Shown in pieces: positions 32,585 to 41,613 of a stretch of DNA of 64,000 nucleotides. The translations under genes were made by a program, and so were the position numbers. The stretch is from contig NZ_AXAJ01000008.1 in assembly GCF_000472445.1 (NCBI RefSeq), positions 230,373-294,372 of the forward strand. The letters run 5' to 3'. The first letter of the stretch is position 1, and each line of letters begins with the position of its first letter. This DNA comes from Burkholderia sp. WSM2230. GTDB lineage: Bacteria > Pseudomonadota > Gammaproteobacteria > Burkholderiales > Burkholderiaceae. The notes under the pieces were generated by a model. It did no database searches. It had not been told where the DNA came from and worked only from the letters and a program-made list of their open reading frames with translations.

Positions 32585-34339
32585 ATGAAGCTACGCAAGA
32601 GGCTGGCGGCCCTGCCGCTCACAGCCCTGGTATCACTCGCGGGTCAGGCGCAGAACGCACCGACTCCCGCGGACACCGCAGCAGCCGCACGCGCCAATGC
32701 CGAACAGAACCAGCAGATCCAGCAACAACGCGACGCGCAGCAACGCGACGCAACCGTGCACGCACCGGCCGTGCGCTCAGAAGTGCCGCGCGTGAACGGA
32801 TGGCCCGAACTGCCGACAGAGAAACCGTGCTTTCGCATCGACTCCTTCGCGCTCGACGTTCCGCCGAACCTCCCGGACGCAGTACGCAGTCAGGGCGCAT
32901 CAGAGCGGCCGCTGGACCGCTTCGCGTTCGCACGTGAATGGCTCAATCATTACCGCGGGCAATGCGTCGGCAAGGCCGGGCTCGACATACTCACGAAAGG
33001 ATTGCAGCAGGCTATCTTGAGTGAAGGCTACATCACGACGCGCGTGCTGTTGCCTCAACAGGATCTGTCAACCGGAGAACTGAAATTTGCGCTCGTACCG
33101 GGCGTCGTGCGCAAGCTGCGCTTCGCCGACCCATCCGCACGCGGCACATGGAAAACGGCCTTCCCGTCACGCGACGGCGACATGCTGAACCTTCGCGCAC
33201 TCGAACAGGGCCTGGAGCAGATGAAACGCGTCAGCAGTCAGGACGTGAACATGAAGATCGAGCCTACCGACACGCCCGGCGAGAGCGACGTTGTACTGAC
33301 CGTGAATCGTGCAAAGCCGTGGAGCGTCGTGGCCTCGGTGGACAATTCCGGCTCACGCGCGACCGGTAAGCTCCAGGGCAATCTGAGCGTCGGCATCGAC
33401 AACCCGCTCGGACTCAACGACGTTTTCACGGCAGGCGCGAGTCAGGACCTGGAATTTGACGATAAGGGCCTGGGCTCGCACGGTTTCAACAGTTCCTACT
33501 CTTTGCCGTGGGGATACTGGACCGCGACACTGTCCGGCAACACGAACACCTACTACCAGCAGATTGCCGGCGTGAACCAGACGTTTGTCTCAAGCGGCAA
33601 CTCGCAGACGGCGGCGCTGAAACTGCAACGCGTTATCAGCCGCAGCCAGAACGACGTACTCGGCGTGCAGTTCACGCTGTCGAAGCGCTTCGGCGACAGC
33701 TTCATCGACGACACGGACATTCCGCAGCAGAAGCGCAACAACACCTTCATCGAGGCAGGCGTGACGGACCGGCATTACTTCGGTGCGGCGCAGTTCGACG
33801 GCACGCTCGCGTACCGTCAGGGCGTCGGTGGTCTGGGCGCGACGGCGGACCCCTACGCGAACGGTCCCACATACCGCTTCCACATGGCCGTACTCGATGC
33901 GAACCTGTCTGTTCCGTTCACTATCGCGACGCAGCCGCTTCGCTATGTGACGACCGTACACGGGCAGTTCACGAACGACACGCTGTTCTATCTCGACGAC
34001 CTGACCATCGGCAGCCGCTACACGGTGCGCGGCTTCGACGGCGAGGCGATGCTCGCCGCGGAACGCGGTTTTTACTGGCGTAATGAGCTACAGACGCCGC
34101 TTGGGCAGACCGGACAGGCGTTGTATGCGGGGGTGGACTATGGGCGCGTCTTCGGACCGAATACGGCATTTCTCGCAGGGACACAACTCGCTGGCGCGGT
34201 GATCGGCATTCGCGGCAGCGTCGGGACGCGGATCGGCGGATTCGCCTATGATCTGTTCGCCGGAACGCCGATCTGCAAGCCCTCACGCTTTCCGACCGCG
34301 CGCGTGACGGTCGGATTTCAGATGACCGCGCAGTTCTAA
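32585..34339 (+). CDS. TpsB outer-membrane transporter (BcpB/CdiB/FhaC-like)
   Basis: The product has 584 residues: signal peptide to about residue 22, then a Gln/Ala-rich linker. A POTRA region follows (about 75-240), with CFRIDSFALDV at its start and GYITTRVLLPQQDLSTGEL in the second repeat. The 16-strand barrel is preceded by VDNSGSRATGKLQGN, and the loop-6 signature TVRGFDGE near residue 485 is required for secretion in FhaC. The last residue is phenylalanine, as in most outer-membrane barrels. It exports the exoprotein at 20716-29853. Placement after the A and I genes fits the Burkholderia order A-I-O-B rather than the enterobacterial B-A-I. Confidence 0.93.
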   Translation: MKLRKRLAALPLTALVSLAGQAQNAPTPADTAAAARANAEQNQQIQQQRDAQQRDATVHAPAVRSEVPRVNGWPELPTEKPCFRIDSFALDVPPNLPDAVRSQGASERPLDRFAFAREWLNHYRGQCVGKAGLDILTKGLQQAILSEGYITTRVLLPQQDLSTGELKFALVPGVVRKLRFADPSARGTWKTAFPSRDGDMLNLRALEQGLEQMKRVSSQDVNMKIEPTDTPGESDVVLTVNRAKPWSVVASVDNSGSRATGKLQGNLSVGIDNPLGLNDVFTAGASQDLEFDDKGLGSHGFNSSYSLPWGYWTATLSGNTNTYYQQIAGVNQTFVSSGNSQTAALKLQRVISRSQNDVLGVQFTLSKRFGDSFIDDTDIPQQKRNNTFIEAGVTDRHYFGAAQFDGTLAYRQGVGGLGATADPYANGPTYRFHMAVLDANLSVPFTIATQPLRYVTTVHGQFTNDTLFYLDDLTIGSRYTVRGFDGEAMLAAERGFYWRNELQTPLGQTGQALYAGVDYGRVFGPNTAFLAGTQLAGAVIGIRGSVGTRIGGFAYDLFAGTPICKPSRFPTARVTVGFQMTAQF

Positions 34340-34492
34340 ACAGAAGCACACGCTTTCATATTCCCTGCGGCTACGGGAGCGCGTTCGGGCACGGCGGGCA
34401 ACAGATCCATCACGAACCGAAGGAAGCAGCCAAGGCGGTTAAAAGCCGCCAACCCGCTAAGCAGGCAAAAAAAGCCAGCCCCCGCTGGGGCA

Positions 34493-34498
34493 TATAAT
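34493..34498 (+). promoter_or_regulatory. Possible -10 element of uvrD
   Basis: There is a perfect TATAAT 30 bp before the uvrD ATG. No good -35 is seen at 16-18 bp. A GCCCC-CGCT-GGGGC hairpin (34478-34491) lies immediately upstream. Confidence 0.35.
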
Positions 34499-34527
34499 GA
34501 CGAACACCCCGCCGTCCCTCCGAAAAA

Positions 34528-36891
34528 ATGCCCGACCTGCTAGCCAATCTCAACCCCGAACAACACGCCGCCGTCACGCTCCCCAACGAGCCCGCGCTCA
34601 TTCTCGCCGGCGCGGGCAGCGGAAAGACTCGTGTGCTCATCACGCGCATCGCGTGGCTCATCCAGCATGGTCTCGCGTCGCCGGCCACTGTTCTGGCCGT
34701 GACGTTCACCAACAAGGCCGCGCGCGAAATGATGTCGCGCCTCTCGGCGCTCCTGCCCATCGACACGCGCGGCATGTGGATCGGCACCTTCCACGGCCTG
34801 TGCAACCGCATGCTGCGCGCGCATCATCGCGACGCCGGCCTGCCCGCCACGTTCCAGATTCTCGATACCGCGGATCAGCTCTCGGCCATCAAGCGTCTGA
34901 TGAAGGGCCTGAATATCGACGATGAAAAGTACCCGGCGAAAAACCTGCAGTACTTCATCAACAACGCGAAAGAACAGGGCCTGCGCCCGAAAGACGTCGA
35001 CGCCACCGACAACTTCAACCGCAAATTCGTCGAACTCTACGAGGCGTACGACCAGCAGTGCCAGCGCGAAGGCGTCGTCGATTTTCCGGAACTGCTGCTG
35101 CGCTGCTATGAACTGCTCGCGCACAATCCGCCGCTGCGCGCGCATTATCAGGCGCGTTTTCGGCACATTCTCGTCGACGAGTTCCAGGACACCAACAAGC
35201 TGCAATACGCGTGGCTGAAGTTGCTCGCGGGCCAGACGAACGCGATCTTCGCGGTCGGCGACGACGATCAGTCCATTTACGCATTCCGCGGCGCGAACGT
35301 CGGCAACATGCGCGACTTCGAACACGAGTTCAACGTCCGCCATCTGATCAAGCTCGAGCAGAATTACCGCTCGCACGGCCACATTCTCGACGCCGCCAAC
35401 CAGCTGATCGCGAACAACTCGCGGCGCCTCGGCAAGAATCTGCGTACAGACGCGGGCCACGGCGAACCGGTGCGTGTGTACGAGTCGGCCACGGACACCC
35501 AGGAAGCCGGCTGGATCGTCGAGGAAATCAAGGCGCTGATCAACACCGGCACGTCGCGCAGTGAGATTGCGGTGCTCTACCGCAGCAACGCGCAGTCGCG
35601 CACGATCGAGCACACGCTCGTCAATGCGGGCATCGCGTATCGCGTGTATGGCGGTTTGCGCTTTTTCGAGCGTCAGGAAGTCAAGCACGCGCTCGCCTAT
35701 CTGCGCCTGATCGACAATCCGAACGACGACACCGCGTTCGCGCGTGTCGTCAATTTCCCGACGCGCGGCATTGGCGCGCGCTCGATCGAGCAGCTCGCGG
35801 ACGCCGCGCGGCTCTACAACTGCTCGATGGCCGCGGCGATTCCGTATGTCGCGGGCAAGGCGGGCTCGAGCCTGTCGGCGTTTGCCAACCTGATCGGCAA
35901 GATGCGCGCGGACACGCAGCAGATGAGCTTGCCGGAGACGGTGGAATACGTGGTGCGCGCTAGCGGTCTCGCCGACTTCTATCAGAACGAGCGCGAAGGC
36001 CAGGACCGGCTGGAAAACTTGCAGGAACTGGTCAACGCCGCGGCGGCGTTCGTCAGTGAAGAGGGCTACGGCATGGACACGCCCGCGCGCTCCATTCCGC
36101 TGCGCCCAGGTGCTACGGCCTCGCCGGAACTGGCCGTCGCCACCGACGATCCCAACACCGTCGTGCTCGACGCGCCGGGCATCGCCGAGCCCGCGCAGAA
36201 TCCCGACACCATGACGCCGCTCGCGGGCTTTCTGTCGCACGCGTCGCTCGAAGCGGGCGACAACCAGGCGCAGGCCGGCCAGGAAGCCGTGCAACTGATG
36301 ACGGTGCACGCGGCAAAAGGCCTGGAGTTCACGGCGGTGTTCATCACAGGCCTTGAAGAGGGCCTGTTCCCGCACGAGAACAGCGCGATGGAATCGGACG
36401 GCCTCGAAGAAGAGCGACGCCTGATGTACGTGGCGATCACGCGCGCGAAGGAGCGGCTGTATCTGTCGTTCGCGCAAAGCCGGATGCTGCACGGCCAGAC
36501 GCGCTACAACATCCGCTCGCGTTTCTTCGACGAATTGCCGCAGGAAACCCTCAAGTGGCTCACGCCGAAAGTCGAGGCGGGCGCACGCTGGGGCGGCCGC
36601 TCGGACAACGCGGGCTACGGGCGCGACTGGTTCGCGCGGCCCGACCGTCAGCAGGGCTACGGCGGTGGCGCTTCGAGCCCGGCGGCGCCGTTGCCGGCTT
36701 TCGCCAACGAGCAGCGCGCGGCGGAAACGGGTTTCCGCGTGGGCCAGCAGGTGTTCCACACCAAGTTCGGCGAGGGCACCATCACCGCGCTTGAAGGCGG
36801 CGGTACGGACGCCAAGGCGCAGGTCAAATTCAAGCGCCACGGCGAGAAATGGCTCGCGCTCGCGGTCGCCAAGTTGCAGGCGGTCGAATGA
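34528..36891 (+). CDS. uvrD: UvrD/PcrA-type superfamily 1 DNA helicase
   Basis: The product has 787 residues and all SF1A helicase motifs in order: Q motif (LNPEQHAAV), Walker A AGAGSGKT near residue 26, FTNKAAREM (Ia), DEFQDTN (II), GDDDQSIYAFRGA (III), EQNYRS (IV), LMTVHAAKGLEF (V) and VAITRAKERLYL (VI). It unwinds DNA 3' to 5' in nucleotide excision and mismatch repair. The C terminus carries the Tudor-like segment (VGQQVFHTKFGEGTI) that in UvrD/PcrA contacts RNA polymerase. The next gene begins just downstream. Confidence 0.96.
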   Translation: MPDLLANLNPEQHAAVTLPNEPALILAGAGSGKTRVLITRIAWLIQHGLASPATVLAVTFTNKAAREMMSRLSALLPIDTRGMWIGTFHGLCNRMLRAHHRDAGLPATFQILDTADQLSAIKRLMKGLNIDDEKYPAKNLQYFINNAKEQGLRPKDVDATDNFNRKFVELYEAYDQQCQREGVVDFPELLLRCYELLAHNPPLRAHYQARFRHILVDEFQDTNKLQYAWLKLLAGQTNAIFAVGDDDQSIYAFRGANVGNMRDFEHEFNVRHLIKLEQNYRSHGHILDAANQLIANNSRRLGKNLRTDAGHGEPVRVYESATDTQEAGWIVEEIKALINTGTSRSEIAVLYRSNAQSRTIEHTLVNAGIAYRVYGGLRFFERQEVKHALAYLRLIDNPNDDTAFARVVNFPTRGIGARSIEQLADAARLYNCSMAAAIPYVAGKAGSSLSAFANLIGKMRADTQQMSLPETVEYVVRASGLADFYQNEREGQDRLENLQELVNAAAAFVSEEGYGMDTPARSIPLRPGATASPELAVATDDPNTVVLDAPGIAEPAQNPDTMTPLAGFLSHASLEAGDNQAQAGQEAVQLMTVHAAKGLEFTAVFITGLEEGLFPHENSAMESDGLEEERRLMYVAITRAKERLYLSFAQSRMLHGQTRYNIRSRFFDELPQETLKWLTPKVEAGARWGGRSDNAGYGRDWFARPDRQQGYGGGASSPAAPLPAFANEQRAAETGFRVGQQVFHTKFGEGTITALEGGGTDAKAQVKFKRHGEKWLALAVAKLQAVE

Positions 36892-36914
36892 GCGGCATTC
36901 AGGAAGGCAAAACC

Positions 36915-37736
36915 ATGGCAGAGGCAGCGGGCCCGCAGCATGATCCGCATCCGCAGGCAAGCAGTGTGAACAGCCAGCGGCGTCCGCTTGGCGTTCTCGC
37001 GGCCTTGCCGCAGGAACTCGGCGATCTGATCGACGCGATGCGCGCCGAATCCGGCGTGCGCACCGTCACGCATGGGCGGCGCGATTACCATCTCGGCACT
37101 GTCCATGGCGCGCCATGCGTCGTCACGCTGGCGCGCGTCGGCAAAGTCGCGGCGGCGGCCACAGTCAGCGCGCTGATTCACGCGTTCGATGTCGAAGCCA
37201 TTGTCTTCACCGGTGTCGCGGGCGGTGTCGGCGGTGAGGTGCGGGTCGGCGACATCGTCGTTGCGAACGCGCTGTTGCAGCACGATCTGGACGCCTCGCC
37301 GCTCTTTCCGCGCTTCGAGGTGCCGTTGCTCGGCATGTCGCGCTTCGCCGCGGACGCCACGCTCGCCGCGCAACTCGCCGAAGCCTGCGAGCGTTTCGTG
37401 GCGGAAGAGGGCGCGGCCGCGGCGGCGCGTTTCGGCACGCGTAAGCCGCGAGTGCATCGCGGGCTGATTGTCAGTGGCGATCAGTTCGTCGCGAGTTCGG
37501 CGGGCGTGCAGGCATTGCGCGAAGCATTGCCCGACGCGCTCGCCGTCGAAATGGAAGGCGCGGCGCTCGCGCAGGTCTGTCACGAGTATGGCGTGCCGTG
37601 CGCGGTCGTGCGCACCATTTCCGATACCGCCGACGATCACGCACCGGCGTCGTTCGTCTCGTTTCTCGCGGAGATCGCGGGGGCGTATTCGAATGCGATT
37701 CTTACGCGCTTTCTGAGGGCGCGCTGCGCAAGGTGA
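36915..37736 (+). CDS. 5'-methylthioadenosine/S-adenosylhomocysteine nucleosidase-like protein
   Basis: The product has 273 residues of the PNP/UDP phosphorylase family, MTA/SAH nucleosidase group. Motifs are VLAALPQELGDL (Glu near the N terminus that activates water), TGVAGGVG, GLIVSGDQFV, AVEMEGAALAQV (ribose-binding Met-Glu) and RTISDTADD (catalytic Asp). It cleaves adenine from MTA or SAH. The start at 36915 has AGGAAGG upstream. An alternative ATG at 36888 overlaps the uvrD stop. The extended, proline-rich N terminus is longer than in E. coli MtnN (about 232 residues). Confidence 0.9.
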   Translation: MAEAAGPQHDPHPQASSVNSQRRPLGVLAALPQELGDLIDAMRAESGVRTVTHGRRDYHLGTVHGAPCVVTLARVGKVAAAATVSALIHAFDVEAIVFTGVAGGVGGEVRVGDIVVANALLQHDLDASPLFPRFEVPLLGMSRFAADATLAAQLAEACERFVAEEGAAAAARFGTRKPRVHRGLIVSGDQFVASSAGVQALREALPDALAVEMEGAALAQVCHEYGVPCAVVRTISDTADDHAPASFVSFLAEIAGAYSNAILTRFLRARCAR

Positions 37737-37812
37737 TTGGCGGGAGTAGCCAACGGCGTTCGGGCGAAGCCACCCAACGCCGGCATCTGGCGCCGCGCAG
37801 CTATACAGCCAT

Positions 37813-39705
37813 CTAACCGCTCAACCCCTCGCGCACCTGCTGCAACGCAGCCGGGTCTTCGATAGTTGGCAGCTCGCCCGGCTCGCGTCCCTCCGCAAGC
37901 GCCGCGATGGCACGGCGCAGCAGCTTGCCCGAGCGGGTCTTCGGCAGCATCGACACGATCACAACACGCGAGGGCCGCGCAATCGCGCCGAGCTGCCGGT
38001 CGACCGTCGCCGTGAGTGCGTCTTGCAGCTTCGCGCGCGTGGCGGCGTCCGCGTAAGCCTGTGCGTCCCGCAACACTACGAACGCCATCGCCGCCTGACC
38101 CTTCACCGGATCGGTCACGCCCACTACGGCAACTTCGGCGACGGCCGGATGGCTCGACAGCGCTTCTTCGATCTCGCGCGTGCCGAGCCGGTGACCGGCG
38201 ACATTGATCACGTCGTCCGTACGGCCGAGGATAGTCACGTAACCGTCTTCGTCCTGAATGCCCCAGTCGAAGGTCGAATACACCTGCTGGTTCGGTATGC
38301 TCGACCAGTAGGTGCTGACAAAGCGCCTATCGTCGCCCCATACCGTGGACATACAGCCCGGCGGCAGTGGATAGTTCAGCGTAAGCACGCCTTTTTCGCC
38401 GGGCGGACACGGTTCGCCGGTCAACTCGTTGCGCAAGATCAGGTCGAAGCCGGCGGACGGCACGCCAGGCGAACCGAGCTTGGTGGGCAGCGTTTCGACG
38501 CCGCGCGGAATCGCGAGCATCGGCCAGCCCGTTTCCGTTTGCCAGTAGTTGTCGATCACCGGTTTGCCGAGCGCGCCGGCGATCCACGAGGCAGTCGGTT
38601 CGTCGAGCGGCTCGCCAGCCAGGAATAGCGTGCGCAGGCTCGACAGATCGGCTTTTTGCAGAAGCGCCGGATCCTGCTTTTTCAGCACGCGCAGCGCGGT
38701 CGGCGCGGTGAACATCAGATTGATCCGGTGCTGTTCGACGAGGCGCCACCAGATTCCGCCGTCCGGGCGAATCGGCGTGCCTTCGTACATCACGGTGGTG
38801 AGCCCCGCAAGCAACGGCGCGTAGACGATATAGCTGTGGCCGACCACCCAGCCGACGTCAGATGCGGTGAACATCGTGTCGCCGGCCTTGCCCTCGAAGA
38901 TGTATTCCATCGACGCCGCGAGCGCGACCGCGTAGCCGCCCACGTCGCGCTGCACGCCCTTCGGCTTGCCGGTGGTGCCGGACGTGTAGAGCACATACGA
39001 CGGCTCGCTGGATTCCAGCCATTCGCAAGGCACGTGTGCGTCGAAAAAGCGCTCCCGCAGCGGTTCGTAGTCGACCAGATAGTTTGCGTTCAGGCGCTCC
39101 GGCGCAAGCTGCCGGTCGATCAGCAGCACACGCGGCGTTTTGTGAGTCGCGCGCGCGAGCGCTTCGTCGACGAGCGGCGTGTAGTCGATTACCTTGCCGC
39201 CGCGCGCGCCGGCGTCCGCGGTCACGATGAGCACCGGTTTTGCGTCGTCGATGCGCGCGGCCAGATTCGGCGCCGCGAACCCGCCGAACACCACCGAGTG
39301 AATCGCGCCGAGCCGCGCGCACGCGAGCATCGCGAAAAGCGCTTCGGGGATCATCGGCATGTAGACGAGCACCACGTCGCCGCGCTTCACGCCGAGCGAG
39401 CGCATGACGGCGGCCATCCGGTTGATCTCGGCGTACAGCTCGGCGTAGGTGTAGCGCCGCTCGATGCCCGTTTCCGTCGACACATACACCAGCGCGTTCT
39501 GGTCGGCGCGCTCGACGAGATGCCGGTCCACGGCGTTATGACACAGGTTCGTGCGTCCGCCGACAAACCATCGCGCAAACGGCGGATTCGAGCGGTCGAG
39601 CACGGTCTCGAACGGCGTTTCCCAATGGATGCGCCGCGCCTCCTCGCGCCAGAATGCCTCGGGATTTTCGATAGAACGGCGGTGGAAGTCGCGGTAGCGG
39701 GTCAT
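37813..39705 (-). CDS. prpE: Propionyl-CoA synthetase (acyl-CoA synthetase) PrpE
   Basis: The product has 630 residues, typical for PrpE. It begins YRDFHRRSIENPEAFW, a PrpE-like N terminus. The AMP-binding loop is YTSGTTGKPKGV near residue 245, with YWQTETGWP and IDNYWQTE downstream. The C-terminal domain has GRTDDVINVAGHRLG and the acylated lysine in PKTRSGKLLRR. It activates propionate (and probably acetate) to the CoA thioester through an acyl-adenylate. The start at 39705 has AAGGAT nine bases upstream. An acetyl-CoA synthetase role cannot be excluded, but the length and N terminus favour PrpE. Confidence 0.9.
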   Translation of the reverse strand: MTRYRDFHRRSIENPEAFWREEARRIHWETPFETVLDRSNPPFARWFVGGRTNLCHNAVDRHLVERADQNALVYVSTETGIERRYTYAELYAEINRMAAVMRSLGVKRGDVVLVYMPMIPEALFAMLACARLGAIHSVVFGGFAAPNLAARIDDAKPVLIVTADAGARGGKVIDYTPLVDEALARATHKTPRVLLIDRQLAPERLNANYLVDYEPLRERFFDAHVPCEWLESSEPSYVLYTSGTTGKPKGVQRDVGGYAVALAASMEYIFEGKAGDTMFTASDVGWVVGHSYIVYAPLLAGLTTVMYEGTPIRPDGGIWWRLVEQHRINLMFTAPTALRVLKKQDPALLQKADLSSLRTLFLAGEPLDEPTASWIAGALGKPVIDNYWQTETGWPMLAIPRGVETLPTKLGSPGVPSAGFDLILRNELTGEPCPPGEKGVLTLNYPLPPGCMSTVWGDDRRFVSTYWSSIPNQQVYSTFDWGIQDEDGYVTILGRTDDVINVAGHRLGTREIEEALSSHPAVAEVAVVGVTDPVKGQAAMAFVVLRDAQAYADAATRAKLQDALTATVDRQLGAIARPSRVVIVSMLPKTRSGKLLRRAIAALAEGREPGELPTIEDPAALQQVREGLSG

Positions 39706-39870
39706 CTGCGGCGATCCTTCGGGTGCGGGTGAGCAAACGTCGAGAAGCGGCGCGCCGCGGCCGCGCATGGCGGCGGCGCGACGCGTGTGAAAGAAGCATA
39801 GAGTACGCGCCGCGTCGCGGACAACGCGGGTTCACCATGAGCGCCGTGCGCCGGCCTCGCCTCACCAAAA

Positions 39871-39896
39871 GGAAAAGGCGCCGCAGCGCCTTTTCC
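39871..39896 (-). terminator. Rho-independent terminator downstream of the fsr-like gene
   Basis: GGAAAAGGCGC (39871-39881) pairs perfectly with GCGCCTTTTCC (39886-39896) around CGCA. It lies 22 bp after the stop of the minus-strand exporter gene, and the minus strand ends in a T-run. Confidence 0.85.
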
Positions 39897-39918
39897 TCAT
39901 GCTTCCGACCGGAACGGC

Positions 39919-41211
39919 TCACGCCTTCGCGCGCTTGCCTTCCACGTCTGGCAGAAACACCGTGAGCACCCCGATCAACGGCAGGAACGAGCAGACCTTG
40001 TACACATACGCAATGCTGGTCGCATCCGCGAGTTCGCCCAGCACCGCCGCGCCGATGCCGCCGAGCCCGAACGCGAAGCCGAAGAAGAGTCCCGCGACCA
40101 TCCCGACCTTGCCCGGAATCAGTTCCTGCGCATAGACGAGAATCGCCGAGAACGCCGAGGCCAGCACCACGCCGATGATCACCGTCAGCACGCCCGTCCA
40201 GAACAGGTTCGCATAGGGCAGCAGCAGCGTGAACGGCGCCACGCCGAGAATCGACGCCCAGATCACATACTTGCGGCCGATCCGGTCGCCGACCGGCCCG
40301 CCGATCATCGTGCCCGCGGCCACGGCGGCGAGGAACACGAACAGATGAATCTGCGCGGCCTGCACCGGCAGGTGGAACTTGTCGATCAGATAGAAGGTGA
40401 AATAGCTGTTGATGCTCGCGAGGTAGAAGTACTTTGAGAACACCAGCAGGATCAGCACGCCCATCGCGAACATGACCTGATTGCGCGACAGCGTCGCGTG
40501 AGCGGTGTGGCTGCGCGCTTTCTTGACCGACGGATGCTGCTTGTACCAGCGGCCGATCTGCGTGAGCACGACGATTGCGACGAGCGCCGCCACCGAAAAC
40601 CACGCGATGCTGCGCTGGCCATGCGGAATCACGATCAGCGCGGCGAGCAGCGGCCCGAGCGACGATCCCGCATTGCCGCCCACCTGGAAGAGCGACTGGG
40701 CGAGTCCGTGACGGCCGCCGGAGGCCATCCGCGCAACCCGCGACGATTCCGGATGAAACACCGATGAGCCGCAGCCGACCAGCGCTGCCGCCACCAGCAG
40801 CACGCCGAAGTTGGGCGCGATCGACATCAGCAGCAGGCCGGTAAGCGTAAAGCCCATGCCGACGGGCAACGAGTAGGGCTTCGGATGCTTGTCGGTGTAG
40901 ATGCCGACGAGCGGCTGCAGCAGCGACGCGGTGATCTGATAAGTGAGCGTGATGAGACCGATCTGTCCGAACGACAACGAGAAGTTGTCTTTGAGCATCG
41001 GATAAATGGCCAGAATCAACGACTGGATCATGTCGTTGAGCAGGTGCGAAAAGCTGATCGCGCCGAGCACGGAATAGACCGTGCGCTGCACTTTGGCGGC
41101 CGGTTGTCCGGCTGACGGTGTGGCGGTCGAAGCTGCGGCTGCGGCCGGCGCGGCGCTGCCGGTCCGGGCTGACGCGCTGGCAAGTGCGCGTTTATCGAGG
41201 CTGGTTTCCAT
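39919..41211 (-). CDS. fsr: MFS transporter, fosmidomycin-resistance (Fsr) type
   Basis: The product has 430 residues and 12 predicted membrane helices. After an Ala-rich N terminus, SFSHLLNDMIQSLILAIYP matches the first helix of Fsr proteins. SSVFHPESSRVAR and QVGGNAGSSLGPLLA are further Fsr-type motifs. It is an inner-membrane exporter; E. coli Fsr expels fosmidomycin, but the natural substrate is unknown. I chose the ATG at 41211. A TTG 30 bp upstream is in frame but without a ribosome site. Monocistronic, with a terminator at 39871-39896. Confidence 0.88.
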   Translation of the reverse strand: METSLDKRALASASARTGSAAPAAAAASTATPSAGQPAAKVQRTVYSVLGAISFSHLLNDMIQSLILAIYPMLKDNFSLSFGQIGLITLTYQITASLLQPLVGIYTDKHPKPYSLPVGMGFTLTGLLLMSIAPNFGVLLVAAALVGCGSSVFHPESSRVARMASGGRHGLAQSLFQVGGNAGSSLGPLLAALIVIPHGQRSIAWFSVAALVAIVVLTQIGRWYKQHPSVKKARSHTAHATLSRNQVMFAMGVLILLVFSKYFYLASINSYFTFYLIDKFHLPVQAAQIHLFVFLAAVAAGTMIGGPVGDRIGRKYVIWASILGVAPFTLLLPYANLFWTGVLTVIIGVVLASAFSAILVYAQELIPGKVGMVAGLFFGFAFGLGGIGAAVLGELADATSIAYVYKVCSFLPLIGVLTVFLPDVEGKRAKA

Positions 41212-41613
41212 ACGCTTGTCGAAAGGAAAAGAAAGGGGCAATGGCTGGCGCGCAGGTCGCGATCCGGGGCTTGCGTCGTTGCGGCATAACGACGCGGCGT
41301 CGCGTGTGCTCAGCTATCTGTCGCAGTTTAATGTGGCTTGGCTGAAATGTAAGGACAAGTTTTGTCGCGAACCGGACATGACTTTATCCGGGCGGTGCAT
41401 CCAGACAAATCAGACAAGCGGATTTTTGGCCATGTATAAAACGGGCGCGGCGCGCGCTCACAAAGCGGCGCGCAGCGGACCGGGCGATACACGGCCGGCA
41501 TCGGGCAAATCCAGCTAAAGATCGTGGACCCCAATGCCGTAGACCCGAAAGAGAAGAGAAGCAATGCCGGAACAGACCTTTGCGGCAGGTTCTAGAACGT
41601 GGGGACGGGGAAT
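41212..41613. other. Gene-free spacer between fsr-like and chemoreceptor genes
   Basis: There are 402 bp between divergent genes. Translations are short and show no recognisable domain. The only candidate signal is the flagellar-type promoter listed at 41516-41543. Confidence 0.5.
41516..41543 (+). promoter_or_regulatory. Weak candidate sigma-28 (flagellar) promoter for the chemoreceptor
   Basis: TAAA (41516-41519) and GCCGTAGA (41536-41543) resemble the flagellar consensus TAAA-N15-GCCGATAA. Spacing is 16 instead of 15 and two or three bases differ. It lies 70 bp before the chemoreceptor start, which suits the function. Confidence 0.3.

Noticed and set aside
34540..36960. Long open frame on the minus strand opposite uvrD
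   Set aside because: It mirrors uvrD codon by codon, is rich in Arg, His and Val as expected of an antisense GC-rich frame, and has no domain or ribosome site.
37754..37782. Inverted repeat CGGCGTT/AACGCCG as a terminator between the nucleosidase gene and prpE
   Set aside because: The loop is 15 nt and no T-run follows on either strand.
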